The notes beneath the pieces are model-generated. The model saw only the letters and a program-made list of their open reading frames with translations. It was not told where the DNA came from and searched no databases. The position numbers were made by a program, and so were the translations under genes. Shown piece after piece: positions 7,474 through 16,200 of a stretch of DNA of 22,170 nt. Each line of letters begins with the position of its first letter. Within the stretch, counting starts at the first letter, position 1. This stretch comes from an uncultured Clostridia bacterium (GTDB lineage Bacteria; Bacillota; Clostridia; UBA1381), in contig CAKSJF010000041.1 in NCBI GenBank assembly GCA_934462945.1, positions 1-22,170 on the forward strand, read 5' to 3'.

Positions 7474-7522
7474 GCTCCCTTGAGCAAAGGGAGCTGTCTG
7501 CAAAGCAGACTGAGGGATTGTC
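7474..7522 (-). repeat. Dispersed hairpin repeat, copy R5 (short variant, inverted)
   Basis: On the minus strand it reads GACAATCCCTCA, then hairpin 1 GTCTGC/GCAGAC around a 3-nt loop, then hairpin 2 GCTCCCTTTGCTCAAGGGAGC. It forms the outer right end of the palindrome, 37 bp before the next start codon. The stem 1 sequence differs from R2/R3 on both arms, keeping the pairing. Confidence 0.8.
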
Positions 7523-7559
7523 CCCCAACCAAGAACTTTAATTCAGAAAGGATGGTTTT

Positions 7560-10088
7560 ATGAAAAAAGTATGGAAACAGATCTTAGCATGGTCGCTTTC
7601 GGCGGTCATGCTTGCTGGAACAGCTGTTTTTGCGGAGGATTCCGCGGAAGAAACAGCTCCGGCAAAGGAATGGGAGGAAATTCGCTATGGCGAACCGACC
7701 TCCTACGGAACAACTCTGGAGGCAGCCTATATTGAGCGTTCTCTGACCACCATGGAGGACGGACGCCCGGTTACCTTAGTTTCGGTTTCCGGCGTCAGCA
7801 ATGCAATCACACAGGTGATTGATATTAATGCAGAAAAGATTATCCACACCTTTTACTTAAAGCATACCGGATATACCTATTATGGAACGGTTACCCCGGA
7901 GGGTGTGATCTACTATCAGGTCGGAAAGGAAATCTACTGCTACGATCCGCGCACAAAGGAAGAACCGGAATGGATCTGCACCGCACCGACCACGCGTTCC
8001 GGCGGTATGGGCGGTATGGTTTGGGATGAGGACACAAAGCGTTTATATGCCACAACCTCCAATACCGGAAATCTCTTTACCGTCGATCCGAAGGTAAAGG
8101 AAGTAAAGGTTCTGGCATCCCTGGCACAGCCGGGCGGCGGTTTACCGAGACCGGATGTTTTAGGGGATTATGTTTATGTCAACGGAAAGGATAAAAACGA
8201 TAATTATGCAACGCACCTCTATCGGGTGAACAAAAAAACCGGAGAGGCAGAAATCATTCCCGATCCGCCCGGTGTCACCCCGGAGAACAGCAGCTATGTA
8301 TACACCGGCGGAAAATATGTATTTACCGTTCTAAACGGAACATGCTATATCTGGGATACCGCAGATAAGCATTGGGAGGATGTCACATTCCAGTATAAAA
8401 CCTCCGGTATGACCGATCTGCACGACGGAAAAATCTTTTTCCTCTGGAATGATTGCTTCCACAGTATTGATGTAGAAACATTAGAAATTGAGGATTTTCC
8501 GAATTTAACCTACGGTTCGCATCTGCGCGGAAACGGTATGTTTGTAGAATTAGAAGATCCGGAGCTTCCCGGCTATAACTTCTTAACCGCACAGTATAAC
8601 GGAAATGTATATGTATTAAATCCGCAGACGCAGAAAATGAAGCATTTAAATATTACCCTAACCGGCTCGCCCTTAGAGCACAGAATTTCAAGAGTCGGCT
8701 GTGACGATAAGGTTTATGTTATGGGATTTAAGGGTTCAAACAGTATAGCGCTTGATCCGGAAACCGGAGAAAAGAAAGCTATTTCCGGCGGTCAGGGCGA
8801 GGGCTTTGTCTTTGACCCGGCAACCGGAAAAGGATATTCCGGAAATTATTCCGGCGCATTCTTCTATGAAATGGATACCACCCGTCCATATGTGACGGTG
8901 GGAAATGATACGAGCGCAGAGGCAAATCCGCGCTATATGGGTGCAATCCCGGATAATCAGGACCGTCCGTTCGGAATGGATATTATTGACAGCCGCTACT
9001 TAATTGTCGGCACGCTTTCCAAAGCAGGTACAACCGAGGGCGCTTTAAGCGTCTGGGATTTAGAAACAAATAAGCTGGATGTTTATAAAAACATTATTCC
9101 GACCCATTCACTTCTGACGGTCACCCATAAGGGACATACCATCTATGCCGGAACAACCGTTACCGGCGGATCGGGTTCACAGCCAAAGGAAACCACGGCG
9201 CATATCTTCTCCTTTGACCTGGATACCCGGCAGATTATTAAGGATATTCCGATCAAAATTCAGGGAATCAACGGCAATATTGTCGGCGTCCACGGTTTAA
9301 GAATCGGACCGGACGGCATGCTTTACGGAGCAGTTGCAGGCTGCGACTTTGTGATGGATCCGGACACCTTGGAGATTGTCCGTCAGAATATCTACAGCGA
9401 TAGCTTTGAGTTCAATTCCTCGGTTAATTCGCAGTGCTGGCATGAATACTATATGCAGTTTGATCCACAGACAGGGTATCTTTTCCGGACAGGAGATATT
9501 ATTAATCCGGAAACCTTAGAGATTGTTGCAAAGAAACCGGTAAGCGGACAGTTTGCAGGCTTGGATTCCAAGGGAAATGCATACTTTGCGATGTGGAATA
9601 CTGAAATTCTCAAAGTTCCGGTCATCCGCGGAGATGATAAGAGCTATCTGATGCAGGGCTACACGTTCTTTAAAACCGGAGACGATCATCTCTATCAGAA
9701 CGGAGAAGCAAAGGAGTTCTCCTCCTATGAGGATCACGGACGAATCATGGTTCCTGCCCGGAACATGGCAAAGGCAATGGGCGGCTCGGTGGACTATAAC
9801 GAAGAAACCAAAACAGCAACCCTCACCAATGCCGCAGGAGATACCCTCTCCTTTGTGATGAATGATAACAAGGTCACCTTTGGAAATGAAGTGAAGAAAT
9901 TCGGCGTCACGATGAAGCTTTCCGACGGCATTTCCTACATCCCGCTGCAAACCCTCTGCGATTTCTACCGGAAAGAGGTGCAGGAGATTTCCGGAATCGA
10001 ATTTCTGACCGATCCGGGAACGGAATTAAGCGTGAGCGAGGAAACGATCAATTATATATTAAGTGAGGTATACTATGAGGAACAGTAA
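7560..10088 (+). CDS. Secreted beta-propeller protein with C-terminal copper-amine-oxidase-N-like domain
   Basis: 842-residue secreted protein, first gene of a three-gene overlapping operon. The signal peptide ends AVFA at about residue 25, followed by an acidic stretch. Residues about 35-690 form a propeller-like array closely related to the one encoded at 4170-7094: shared QDRPFGMD, KAGT-GALSV, LLTVTH, TTAHIFSF, VHGL (His 578) and WHEY (Trp 627). Residues about 700-812 match the Cu_amine_oxidN1 type (HLYQNGEAKEF, GRIMVPARNMAKAMGG, a YNEETKTATL strand, SDGISYIPLQTL), a non-catalytic wall or surface-associated domain in Firmicutes. Unlike its paralogue it lacks a LamG module; that module is instead encoded by the third gene of this operon. 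AAAGGA at 7547-7552 gives 7-nt spacing to the ATG. The 3' end overlaps the next gene by 14 bp. Enzymatic activity is unproven; a binding protein or propeller-type lyase are the alternatives. Confidence 0.8.
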   Translation: MKKVWKQILAWSLSAVMLAGTAVFAEDSAEETAPAKEWEEIRYGEPTSYGTTLEAAYIERSLTTMEDGRPVTLVSVSGVSNAITQVIDINAEKIIHTFYLKHTGYTYYGTVTPEGVIYYQVGKEIYCYDPRTKEEPEWICTAPTTRSGGMGGMVWDEDTKRLYATTSNTGNLFTVDPKVKEVKVLASLAQPGGGLPRPDVLGDYVYVNGKDKNDNYATHLYRVNKKTGEAEIIPDPPGVTPENSSYVYTGGKYVFTVLNGTCYIWDTADKHWEDVTFQYKTSGMTDLHDGKIFFLWNDCFHSIDVETLEIEDFPNLTYGSHLRGNGMFVELEDPELPGYNFLTAQYNGNVYVLNPQTQKMKHLNITLTGSPLEHRISRVGCDDKVYVMGFKGSNSIALDPETGEKKAISGGQGEGFVFDPATGKGYSGNYSGAFFYEMDTTRPYVTVGNDTSAEANPRYMGAIPDNQDRPFGMDIIDSRYLIVGTLSKAGTTEGALSVWDLETNKLDVYKNIIPTHSLLTVTHKGHTIYAGTTVTGGSGSQPKETTAHIFSFDLDTRQIIKDIPIKIQGINGNIVGVHGLRIGPDGMLYGAVAGCDFVMDPDTLEIVRQNIYSDSFEFNSSVNSQCWHEYYMQFDPQTGYLFRTGDIINPETLEIVAKKPVSGQFAGLDSKGNAYFAMWNTEILKVPVIRGDDKSYLMQGYTFFKTGDDHLYQNGEAKEFSSYEDHGRIMVPARNMAKAMGGSVDYNEETKTATLTNAAGDTLSFVMNDNKVTFGNEVKKFGVTMKLSDGISYIPLQTLCDFYRKEVQEISGIEFLTDPGTELSVSEETINYILSEVYYEEQ

Positions 10089-12690
10089 TTTGAAAAAAAC
10101 TCTTTCAGCAATCCTTGTAATGGCGCTTTTGTGCCTGTCCCTGCCGGTTCTTGCAAGAACCTATGACGACGCCTACCAAAAGGAAATTGACGCAGTGACC
10201 GGTTTGGGCATTATGGATGGCGAAAACAGCAGGCAGTTTTTCCCGGAGGATCAGTTAGACCGCGCGGAAATGGTGCGGATGATTATGAAGCTCCGGAACA
10301 GCCACACCGGCGACCGCCGCCAGCGGTTCTCCGATGTCCGGCTTGACTATTACGCATTTGCGGAGATTGACGAGGCAGTCAATCTCGGATATATCACGGT
10401 GGGAGAGGATCGCCTTTTCCACCCGGAAGATCCGGCAACCTCGGAGGAGGCTCTGCGCATGATGCTCTATCTGTTAAATTATAAAACCTATCTGCAAAAG
10501 GGAAACCTGGATGTGTTCTCTCTGGCAGGTCAGGTTGGTTTGACAGACGGTGTGCGTTTTTCCGGTACAGGAATTACCAAGGCAGAGCTTGCAAAGGTGA
10601 TCTATAATTCATTCTCCTGCTACATGCTGGAAATGCGCGGCATTTCGGGCGTGAACATGGTGATTGAGGAGGGCGAGAAAACAGGTCTTTACTATTTGGG
10701 TTTACAGATGGTAAAGGGAACTGTGATGGCAAATGACCGCTCCTCCGTCTACTACACAGGCGCACCCGAGGCAAACGGAAAAATCCGGATTGACGATACC
10801 GTTTATTATGAAGGAAATTCCTACGCAGGCGATCTTTTAGGATATGCAGTAGAGGCTTTCTGCACCGATACCGACAGCGAGCCGGAAACGGTTGTTTATG
10901 CTGTGCCGGGATCAAAAAATAAGATTCTGACGATTGAATGCGAGGATGTTGATTCGGTTGAAGATTTACGTCTCCGGTATGGAAACGGAAAGAGTGTTTC
11001 TCTGAAAAAGGATATGTGCCTGATCTTTAACGGAACGGCAGTGGAATTTGACGAGGAATTATTCAAAAGCCTGTACGGCACAATTACCTTTATTAATACA
11101 GACGGTAAAAGCTCCGGCTACAATATCGCAAAAATTGACAGCTACGAAAGCTTTAGCGTTTCCGCGGTTTCCAGCGTGGACGAGAAAATCTACTTTAAAA
11201 ACGGCATGATCGACGGAAAGCAGTATCTTGAAACAGAGGATACCCCGGACCGTGTTCTGAATATTTTTGAGGACGGCGAGCGCACCGATCTTTCTGCCAT
11301 TACCGCAGACAGCATCATAAGCGTGTTCTATTCCAAAGGAAACAAAGAAATTATCACAATCTATGTTTCCAAAAACCGCTTTATGGCAACCATGACCGGA
11401 AAAGGCGGCACAACCGACCGCGGAGAGGAAACCGTCCGGTTTGACGAAGAAAGCTACACAATCGGAAAGAATATGGTCGGTCAAGAAAAGCTGATCATGG
11501 GCGAAAGCTTCACACTTTCTGTAGACTATAAGGGTTATCTGATCGAGGCAGTAGCCGGCGGCAGCGTGAAAAATTATGCCGCACTTTTAAGAGTTGCAAT
11601 GGATGAGAGCGGGGATATCTGCTATCTGAAGCTTTTAAATCAGGATGGAAAGATTATTACCTATCAGACAAAAGAGGATAAGGTGCGCTATGTGGAGGGA
11701 ACAACCAAATTGAAAATTGCTCCGTCTGCGCTTTATCAGAATTTGCAGGGCATGGAATATTCTCTGATTCTGGTTGACTTTGACGCGGATCAGAAGGTTA
11801 AGAGCGTTACCGTTCCGGTTGCATACGACAAGAAAAATCCATTGAGCAACGAGGGTATTTTTACACTCTATAAAAAGGTAGAAGCAAGCACCATGGCATC
11901 CTACGGAATGATTGCCGGAGTCGGCTGCGGAAATGCAATCAACTTTGTTATCCCTCCGGCAGTTGACGGTATGGTGGATGTGGATTCCTCCAAGGTCATT
12001 AAGGGTACATACTTTGGCGCAGGATCAAGCTACAGCGGATTCCAGCTTTATGATGTAGGAATTGAAGCGTTGGCAGGCGCAACCGTTATCCGCGATAAGG
12101 CAGGCAGCGGACTTTCCGGCTATGATATCGGAATCTTTGTTGTCAGCAAGAAAACCGAAACGATTAATGCAGACGATCAGCCGGTTACCCAGCTTGTCGG
12201 CTGGCAGAACGGTGTGGAAACAAAGCTGACTATCAGCAATGACCCAAGAGATTTAAAGCATGCATTTGCTTATGATATTCAAAAAGCAGAGGCAGGAGAT
12301 ATTTTCCTCTATGCAACCAACACCGACGGTGAAATTTCTGCATATTCCTATCTGTATGCGGACGCACAGGATAAAAACAGCTTCCGTCAGCTTTCCTCCA
12401 TCGGAAACGGCTTTAGCACCACAAGAGAATGCTCCACCTATCATGCACATGTGCAATATATCGGAAACGGCTACTGCACACTTTATTACGGAGAGGAAAC
12501 CGTTCCGGCAACCACCGGTGCGACCAATTCCATTCTGGTTTACCGTGTGAACCGCAGCACGAAAAAGGTTACAAAGGGTGAATGGGGCGATATCAAGGCA
12601 AAAAATTTCTATACAGGTCAGGACGGTTCGGAGGTTGTTGTCCGGACAAACCGTAATGGTGTTGTGGAGGTAGTAGTTTATGAAGATTAA
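10075..12690 (+). CDS. SLH-domain surface protein with uncharacterised beta-rich body
   Basis: 871-residue secreted protein. The signal peptide (residues 1-27) ends PVLA. Three S-layer homology repeats follow at about 30-75 (FFPEDQLDRAEMVRMI), 86-135 (FSDVRLDYYAFAEIDEAV, then a degenerate TSEEAL) and 140-182 (ITKAELAKVIYNSF). SLH domains bind secondary cell-wall polymer, so the protein should sit on the wall with its N-terminus inward. Residues about 190-871 have no domain I can name; alternating hydrophobic strands and phrases such as SVFYSKGNKEIITIYVSKNRF suggest repeated beta units. The first repeat is orthodox; the second lacks the usual TRAE signature, so anchoring may be weaker than in the next gene product. 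ATG 10075 is favoured over GTG 10063 because GTGAGG at 10063-10068 itself looks like the ribosome binding site. It overlaps the upstream gene by 14 bp and the downstream gene by 11 bp, implying coupled translation. Confidence 0.8.
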   Translation: MRNSNLKKTLSAILVMALLCLSLPVLARTYDDAYQKEIDAVTGLGIMDGENSRQFFPEDQLDRAEMVRMIMKLRNSHTGDRRQRFSDVRLDYYAFAEIDEAVNLGYITVGEDRLFHPEDPATSEEALRMMLYLLNYKTYLQKGNLDVFSLAGQVGLTDGVRFSGTGITKAELAKVIYNSFSCYMLEMRGISGVNMVIEEGEKTGLYYLGLQMVKGTVMANDRSSVYYTGAPEANGKIRIDDTVYYEGNSYAGDLLGYAVEAFCTDTDSEPETVVYAVPGSKNKILTIECEDVDSVEDLRLRYGNGKSVSLKKDMCLIFNGTAVEFDEELFKSLYGTITFINTDGKSSGYNIAKIDSYESFSVSAVSSVDEKIYFKNGMIDGKQYLETEDTPDRVLNIFEDGERTDLSAITADSIISVFYSKGNKEIITIYVSKNRFMATMTGKGGTTDRGEETVRFDEESYTIGKNMVGQEKLIMGESFTLSVDYKGYLIEAVAGGSVKNYAALLRVAMDESGDICYLKLLNQDGKIITYQTKEDKVRYVEGTTKLKIAPSALYQNLQGMEYSLILVDFDADQKVKSVTVPVAYDKKNPLSNEGIFTLYKKVEASTMASYGMIAGVGCGNAINFVIPPAVDGMVDVDSSKVIKGTYFGAGSSYSGFQLYDVGIEALAGATVIRDKAGSGLSGYDIGIFVVSKKTETINADDQPVTQLVGWQNGVETKLTISNDPRDLKHAFAYDIQKAEAGDIFLYATNTDGEISAYSYLYADAQDKNSFRQLSSIGNGFSTTRECSTYHAHVQYIGNGYCTLYYGEETVPATTGATNSILVYRVNRSTKKVTKGEWGDIKAKNFYTGQDGSEVVVRTNRNGVVEVVVYED

Positions 12691-15600
12691 GAAAATTTTA
12701 GCGGGCGTCATATCCGCAGCAATGCTTCTGGGAAACGCGGCAGTTCTTGCCGCGGACATCCCGGAGAAAACCTGGACGTTTGACGGAATTGCAGGAAAAC
12801 CGGAAGAATTCACCGATAATAACTCCAAAAAGGTACTGCCGCTGAACCTTTCCCATAAGGGTTCGGACGGCAGCGGAAACGCATTTGGGTTTACCTGTGG
12901 CGTTGGATTCGGTATGGGAAGCGGAAAGGTTACCGCATCCTCTAACGGCTATCAGATTGCCGTACCGGAGATTACCGAGGTGACAGACGGTGTGGTAAAC
13001 TATGCTTACGATTTCCTGGTAGGCAATCAGAATATATGCGCGTGGCTCGTAGCGCCGCGCTTTGGAGACAGCTTAGAGCTTGACGGCTTGGTAAGCCTGG
13101 CTGACGGAACGATTCAATTCGGAGATCAGGTATTAGGTACAATCCAGGCAAATGAATGGCACACCATTGGCGCACAGTACCGGATTACGCCGGAGGGCGC
13201 TGAGATGGACGTTATCTTAGACGATGCTCGGGTAGTGGAAAAGTATGCTTTAAAAGATGCGGCAAAGGACGGAATCAGGCAGTTTTCTCTGCTGGTCGAT
13301 CCGCATACAACCGCAGAACAGTTTCAGCAGAACACACGCTTTGACGGCAGAGGTGAGAACTTTTATATGGATAACCTCTATATCGGACAGAATCCGAATT
13401 ACTTCCAGGGCGTGTATAAGGTAAACAGTGTTGCGCAGGGGTCGAAGATGAATGAAATTAATGTTTCCTTTAACCGCGAGCCGGGAGCAGTTTCTTCTTC
13501 TGATTTCTCTGTAAGCACAAGATCAGTTTCGGGAGTGCGTACAGACGGAAAAACTGTTGTTCTCACACTTTCTGAGGATTTAACCCCGGGTGAGGATTAT
13601 ACGGTTACCGTTTCGGATCAGCTTTTAGCGGCAGACGGCACAGCTTTTTCCGGTACAAACAGCTTTACCCTGTCGGCAACTTATCCGAAAACTGTCAATA
13701 TGGAATGGACATTTGACGATAAAGCAGTTCCGCCGACAGCCTTTCCGAAATACTTTGTGTATAACAATAAGCAAGTGCCGGCGGCTGCCAAGGACGGAGT
13801 CAGCGGCAAACCGAACGACTATTCTCTCCAGTACCTAATCGGAATCGGCGGCGGCAGAGGTGACGGCGTGCTGAACAAGTACACCAACGGTTTCCGCGTG
13901 CTTTCCAAAGGCGAATTGGGATTCTTGGTAAATGATGTCACCTTTTGCTATGACCTTGATTTTATGGTGAAAGCAAAGACTTTGGTAGCACAGCTGTTTT
14001 CTCCGACTATGGGCGGATATGATTATAACTCATACCGACCGGTGGTTGTCAATAACGGAATCATCTCCTGCAACGGAGTGGAGCTTGCAGAGATTGAGCC
14101 GAACGAATGGCACAATTTAGGAGTTGTTTACACGCTTTCCTCCACAAATGGCATGAAAGCAGATATTTATTTAGACGGAATCAAGCTGTATACTGATACA
14201 GATACCAGCGTTACGGCAAAGAGCGGAATCGGCTGCTTTAACCTTTTAGCAAGTGCAAACACCGATCCGAGTGATCCGCTGACCCGTTATGACGACAGAA
14301 ACGAGTATTTCGTTATGGATAATCTCTATATCGGCGACGATCTCTCCCGGGCGATTTCGAGCTTAATGCCTGCATCCTCTGATCCGGCAGACGGGGCAGA
14401 GGGGGTAGAAGTAGACCAGCCGGTATCGGTCACCTTTAACGATACGATTGCAAATGATGATGTTTCGGGCGCGCTTTCTCTTGCTTCACCGCTGGGAAGT
14501 CAGACCCTTTCCGGCATCACAAAGTCGCAGGACGGCTACACTCTGACCGCAAGCTATGACGGAATTTTAAATTATCGGGATACCTATACGGTTTCCTTTA
14601 GCGACAGCTTAATCTCCGGCTATGGAAAATCCATGTCCAAGGACGCAAAGATCACCTTTAAAACCAAGGACTATTATCCGAATGTTATGACGGTTTCCAA
14701 CCTGACTAAGGAAAACGGAACAGTCTCAGCAACCGTAACGCTTTCGCAGAATACGGCAGCGCAAACGGTGATTATGGCATCCTATGACAAAAACGGTGTG
14801 ATGAAGAATGCATATGCAGTGCAGGTTCTGAATCAGGCAGATATGAGCGTTGCATGCGAGGGCACAGATATCATCAAGATTATGTGTGTTGACAGCCTGT
14901 CCGGCGGCATGCTGACCGCAGCGCCCTATATCGAGGGTGACACGGAGGACGGATATTACATGAACAGTCCGGCGCTTACGCTTTCCAATCCGGAAACAAA
15001 AGATTGTATCATCACTGTTTCGGGTACATCGAATCTGAAAAAGGGTTATATGCTTGGAAAAATTGCGGCAAACGGCAAAAAGACCGATTCGCAGGAGTTA
15101 TCCGATTATTTAGCAATTGACGCAGTTCGTACCGGTTTGGACGGCAGTTTCTCCTTTGCAGGAAGAACAGACGCGGCAAACGGAGAATATGAATATTCTG
15201 CAAAGACAGAGCAGGCTGTGCAGGAGGGAACGGTAGCTTATCAGATTCAGGATGGACGCGATATCCGTTCTTTCTCGCTGAACGGCTCGTCTGCAAATAT
15301 TTCCGGAACAAATATCACTTTTACCACTTCGGAAAGTGATTTGAGCGGACTTTTAGCAAGCTTCACCCTTTCGGAAAAAGCGTCCCTGTATGCAGGAGAT
15401 CAGCTTTTGGAATCGGGTGTTTCCCGGTTAAACTGCACCAGTCCGGTGACTCTGACAGCCCGTTCAGAATTTGGTTCGGAAAAAACCTACACGCTGACAG
15501 TGACAAAGAAATCAACGACTGGCGGCGGTTCAGGCGGCGGATCGGGAAGTGGTTCTTCAAGCAATTCCGGACTTTCCATCACAGTTCCGTCCGGAACGGT

Positions 15601-16165
15601 GACAGAAGATCCGAAAGTTCCGGAACCGCTGGATGAAATCACTACACGCTTTGGAGATGTGCAGAAAACCTACTGGGCATATGATGCCATTGAGGCATTA
15701 GCCGAAAAGGGAATCATTTCGGGTGTCAGCGAGGATTCCTTTGCACCGGAGCGCGAAATCACCAGAGAGGAATTTTGTGTGCTGCTGCAAAGAGTATTCA
15801 AGCTTGCGCATGCAGATAAGCGAATCAGTTTTGACGATATTCCGGAGGATGCCTGGTATCAGGATGCGGTTTACGCATTAGCCGAGAACGGCATTGTAAA
15901 CGGAATCGATCTGCACACTTTCGGTGTTGGCAGAACGATTACACGGCAGGATATGGCGGTGCTGATTGCAGGCTGTCTCAAAAATGCAGAAGAAACGCGC
16001 GAATATGCAGATTTTGCGGATGAGGATCAGATTTCAGATTATGCAAAGGATGCAGTAAAGCTGCTTTACTGTGCCGGTATTCTAAACGGCATGGGCGACG
16101 ATACCTTTGCACCGCAGGAAAGCGCAACCAGAGCGCAGACAGCAGTTATTTTAAATTTACTTTAA
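12680..16165 (+). CDS. Large modular surface protein: LamG-like, Ig-like and C-terminal SLH domains
   Basis: 1161-residue secreted protein, last gene of the operon. Layout by eye: signal peptide 1-24 (AAVLA); LamG-like module about 30-235 (KTWTFDG ... NEWHTIGAQY ... MDNLYIG); Ig-like about 240-333; second LamG-like about 340-552 (NMEWTFDD ... NEWHNLGVVY ... MDNLYIG); Big_5/SbsA-like Ig about 558-662 (VSVTFNDTI ... AKITFKT); terminal-type beta domain about 663-750. A region follows with a DUF5018-like repeat at about 860-945 (ending TYTLTVTK), then a Gly/Ser linker at about 945-963 and three SLH repeats at about 990-1161 carrying ITREEF, ITRQDM and ATRAQT. It is anchored to the wall by its C-terminus, displaying the LamG modules outward on a flexible stalk. 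GGAGG at 12666-12670 lies 9 nt before the ATG, and the start overlaps the previous gene by 11 bp. Ligand binding is inferred from fold class. An intrinsic terminator follows the stop within 10 nt. Confidence 0.85.
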   Translation: MKIKKILAGVISAAMLLGNAAVLAADIPEKTWTFDGIAGKPEEFTDNNSKKVLPLNLSHKGSDGSGNAFGFTCGVGFGMGSGKVTASSNGYQIAVPEITEVTDGVVNYAYDFLVGNQNICAWLVAPRFGDSLELDGLVSLADGTIQFGDQVLGTIQANEWHTIGAQYRITPEGAEMDVILDDARVVEKYALKDAAKDGIRQFSLLVDPHTTAEQFQQNTRFDGRGENFYMDNLYIGQNPNYFQGVYKVNSVAQGSKMNEINVSFNREPGAVSSSDFSVSTRSVSGVRTDGKTVVLTLSEDLTPGEDYTVTVSDQLLAADGTAFSGTNSFTLSATYPKTVNMEWTFDDKAVPPTAFPKYFVYNNKQVPAAAKDGVSGKPNDYSLQYLIGIGGGRGDGVLNKYTNGFRVLSKGELGFLVNDVTFCYDLDFMVKAKTLVAQLFSPTMGGYDYNSYRPVVVNNGIISCNGVELAEIEPNEWHNLGVVYTLSSTNGMKADIYLDGIKLYTDTDTSVTAKSGIGCFNLLASANTDPSDPLTRYDDRNEYFVMDNLYIGDDLSRAISSLMPASSDPADGAEGVEVDQPVSVTFNDTIANDDVSGALSLASPLGSQTLSGITKSQDGYTLTASYDGILNYRDTYTVSFSDSLISGYGKSMSKDAKITFKTKDYYPNVMTVSNLTKENGTVSATVTLSQNTAAQTVIMASYDKNGVMKNAYAVQVLNQADMSVACEGTDIIKIMCVDSLSGGMLTAAPYIEGDTEDGYYMNSPALTLSNPETKDCIITVSGTSNLKKGYMLGKIAANGKKTDSQELSDYLAIDAVRTGLDGSFSFAGRTDAANGEYEYSAKTEQAVQEGTVAYQIQDGRDIRSFSLNGSSANISGTNITFTTSESDLSGLLASFTLSEKASLYAGDQLLESGVSRLNCTSPVTLTARSEFGSEKTYTLTVTKKSTTGGGSGGGSGSGSSSNSGLSITVPSGTVTEDPKVPEPLDEITTRFGDVQKTYWAYDAIEALAEKGIISGVSEDSFAPEREITREEFCVLLQRVFKLAHADKRISFDDIPEDAWYQDAVYALAENGIVNGIDLHTFGVGRTITRQDMAVLIAGCLKNAEETREYADFADEDQISDYAKDAVKLLYCAGILNGMGDDTFAPQESATRAQTAVILNLL

Positions 16166-16171
16166 GATTTG

Positions 16172-16200
16172 GGGCGGATTTATTCCGCCCTTGATTTTTT
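16172..16200 (+). terminator. Intrinsic terminator of the surface-protein operon
   Basis: GGGCGGA (16172-16178) pairs with TCCGCCC (16184-16190) across a 5-nt loop, followed by TTGATTTTTT. The stop codon of the convergent AraC gene lies in the loop, so the hairpin also covers the last codons of that gene; on the minus strand there is no good U-tract. Confidence 0.8.

Larger units (their letters stand above)
7093..7522. mobile_element. Repeat-built imperfect palindrome, MITE-like, no coding capacity
   Basis: The whole 465-bp gap between the two propeller genes is filled by this. The left arm (about 7094-7240) and the reverse complement of the right arm (about 7377-7522) align almost without gaps. 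Both start ACAATCCCTCAGTC, continue AGCTCCCTTTGCTCAA, then AAGTGC-AATTTTAC, AAATTTATT, TTGCAATTACTTGGTGAGG or close variants. The centre (about 7241-7376) holds most of repeat R4. No transposase and no convincing target duplication was seen. Transcribed, it would fold into a very long hairpin between genes. A TATAAT at 7428-7433 in the right arm lacks a good -35, so a promoter for the downstream operon is possible but weak. Confidence 0.55.

Noticed and set aside
11059..11484. 141-codon minus-strand open frame
   Set aside because: Shadow of the SLH-protein gene, no start signals.
12253..12828. 191-codon minus-strand open frame
   Set aside because: It is antisense to the junction of two well-supported genes with signal peptide and domain evidence; codon pattern follows the + strand genes.
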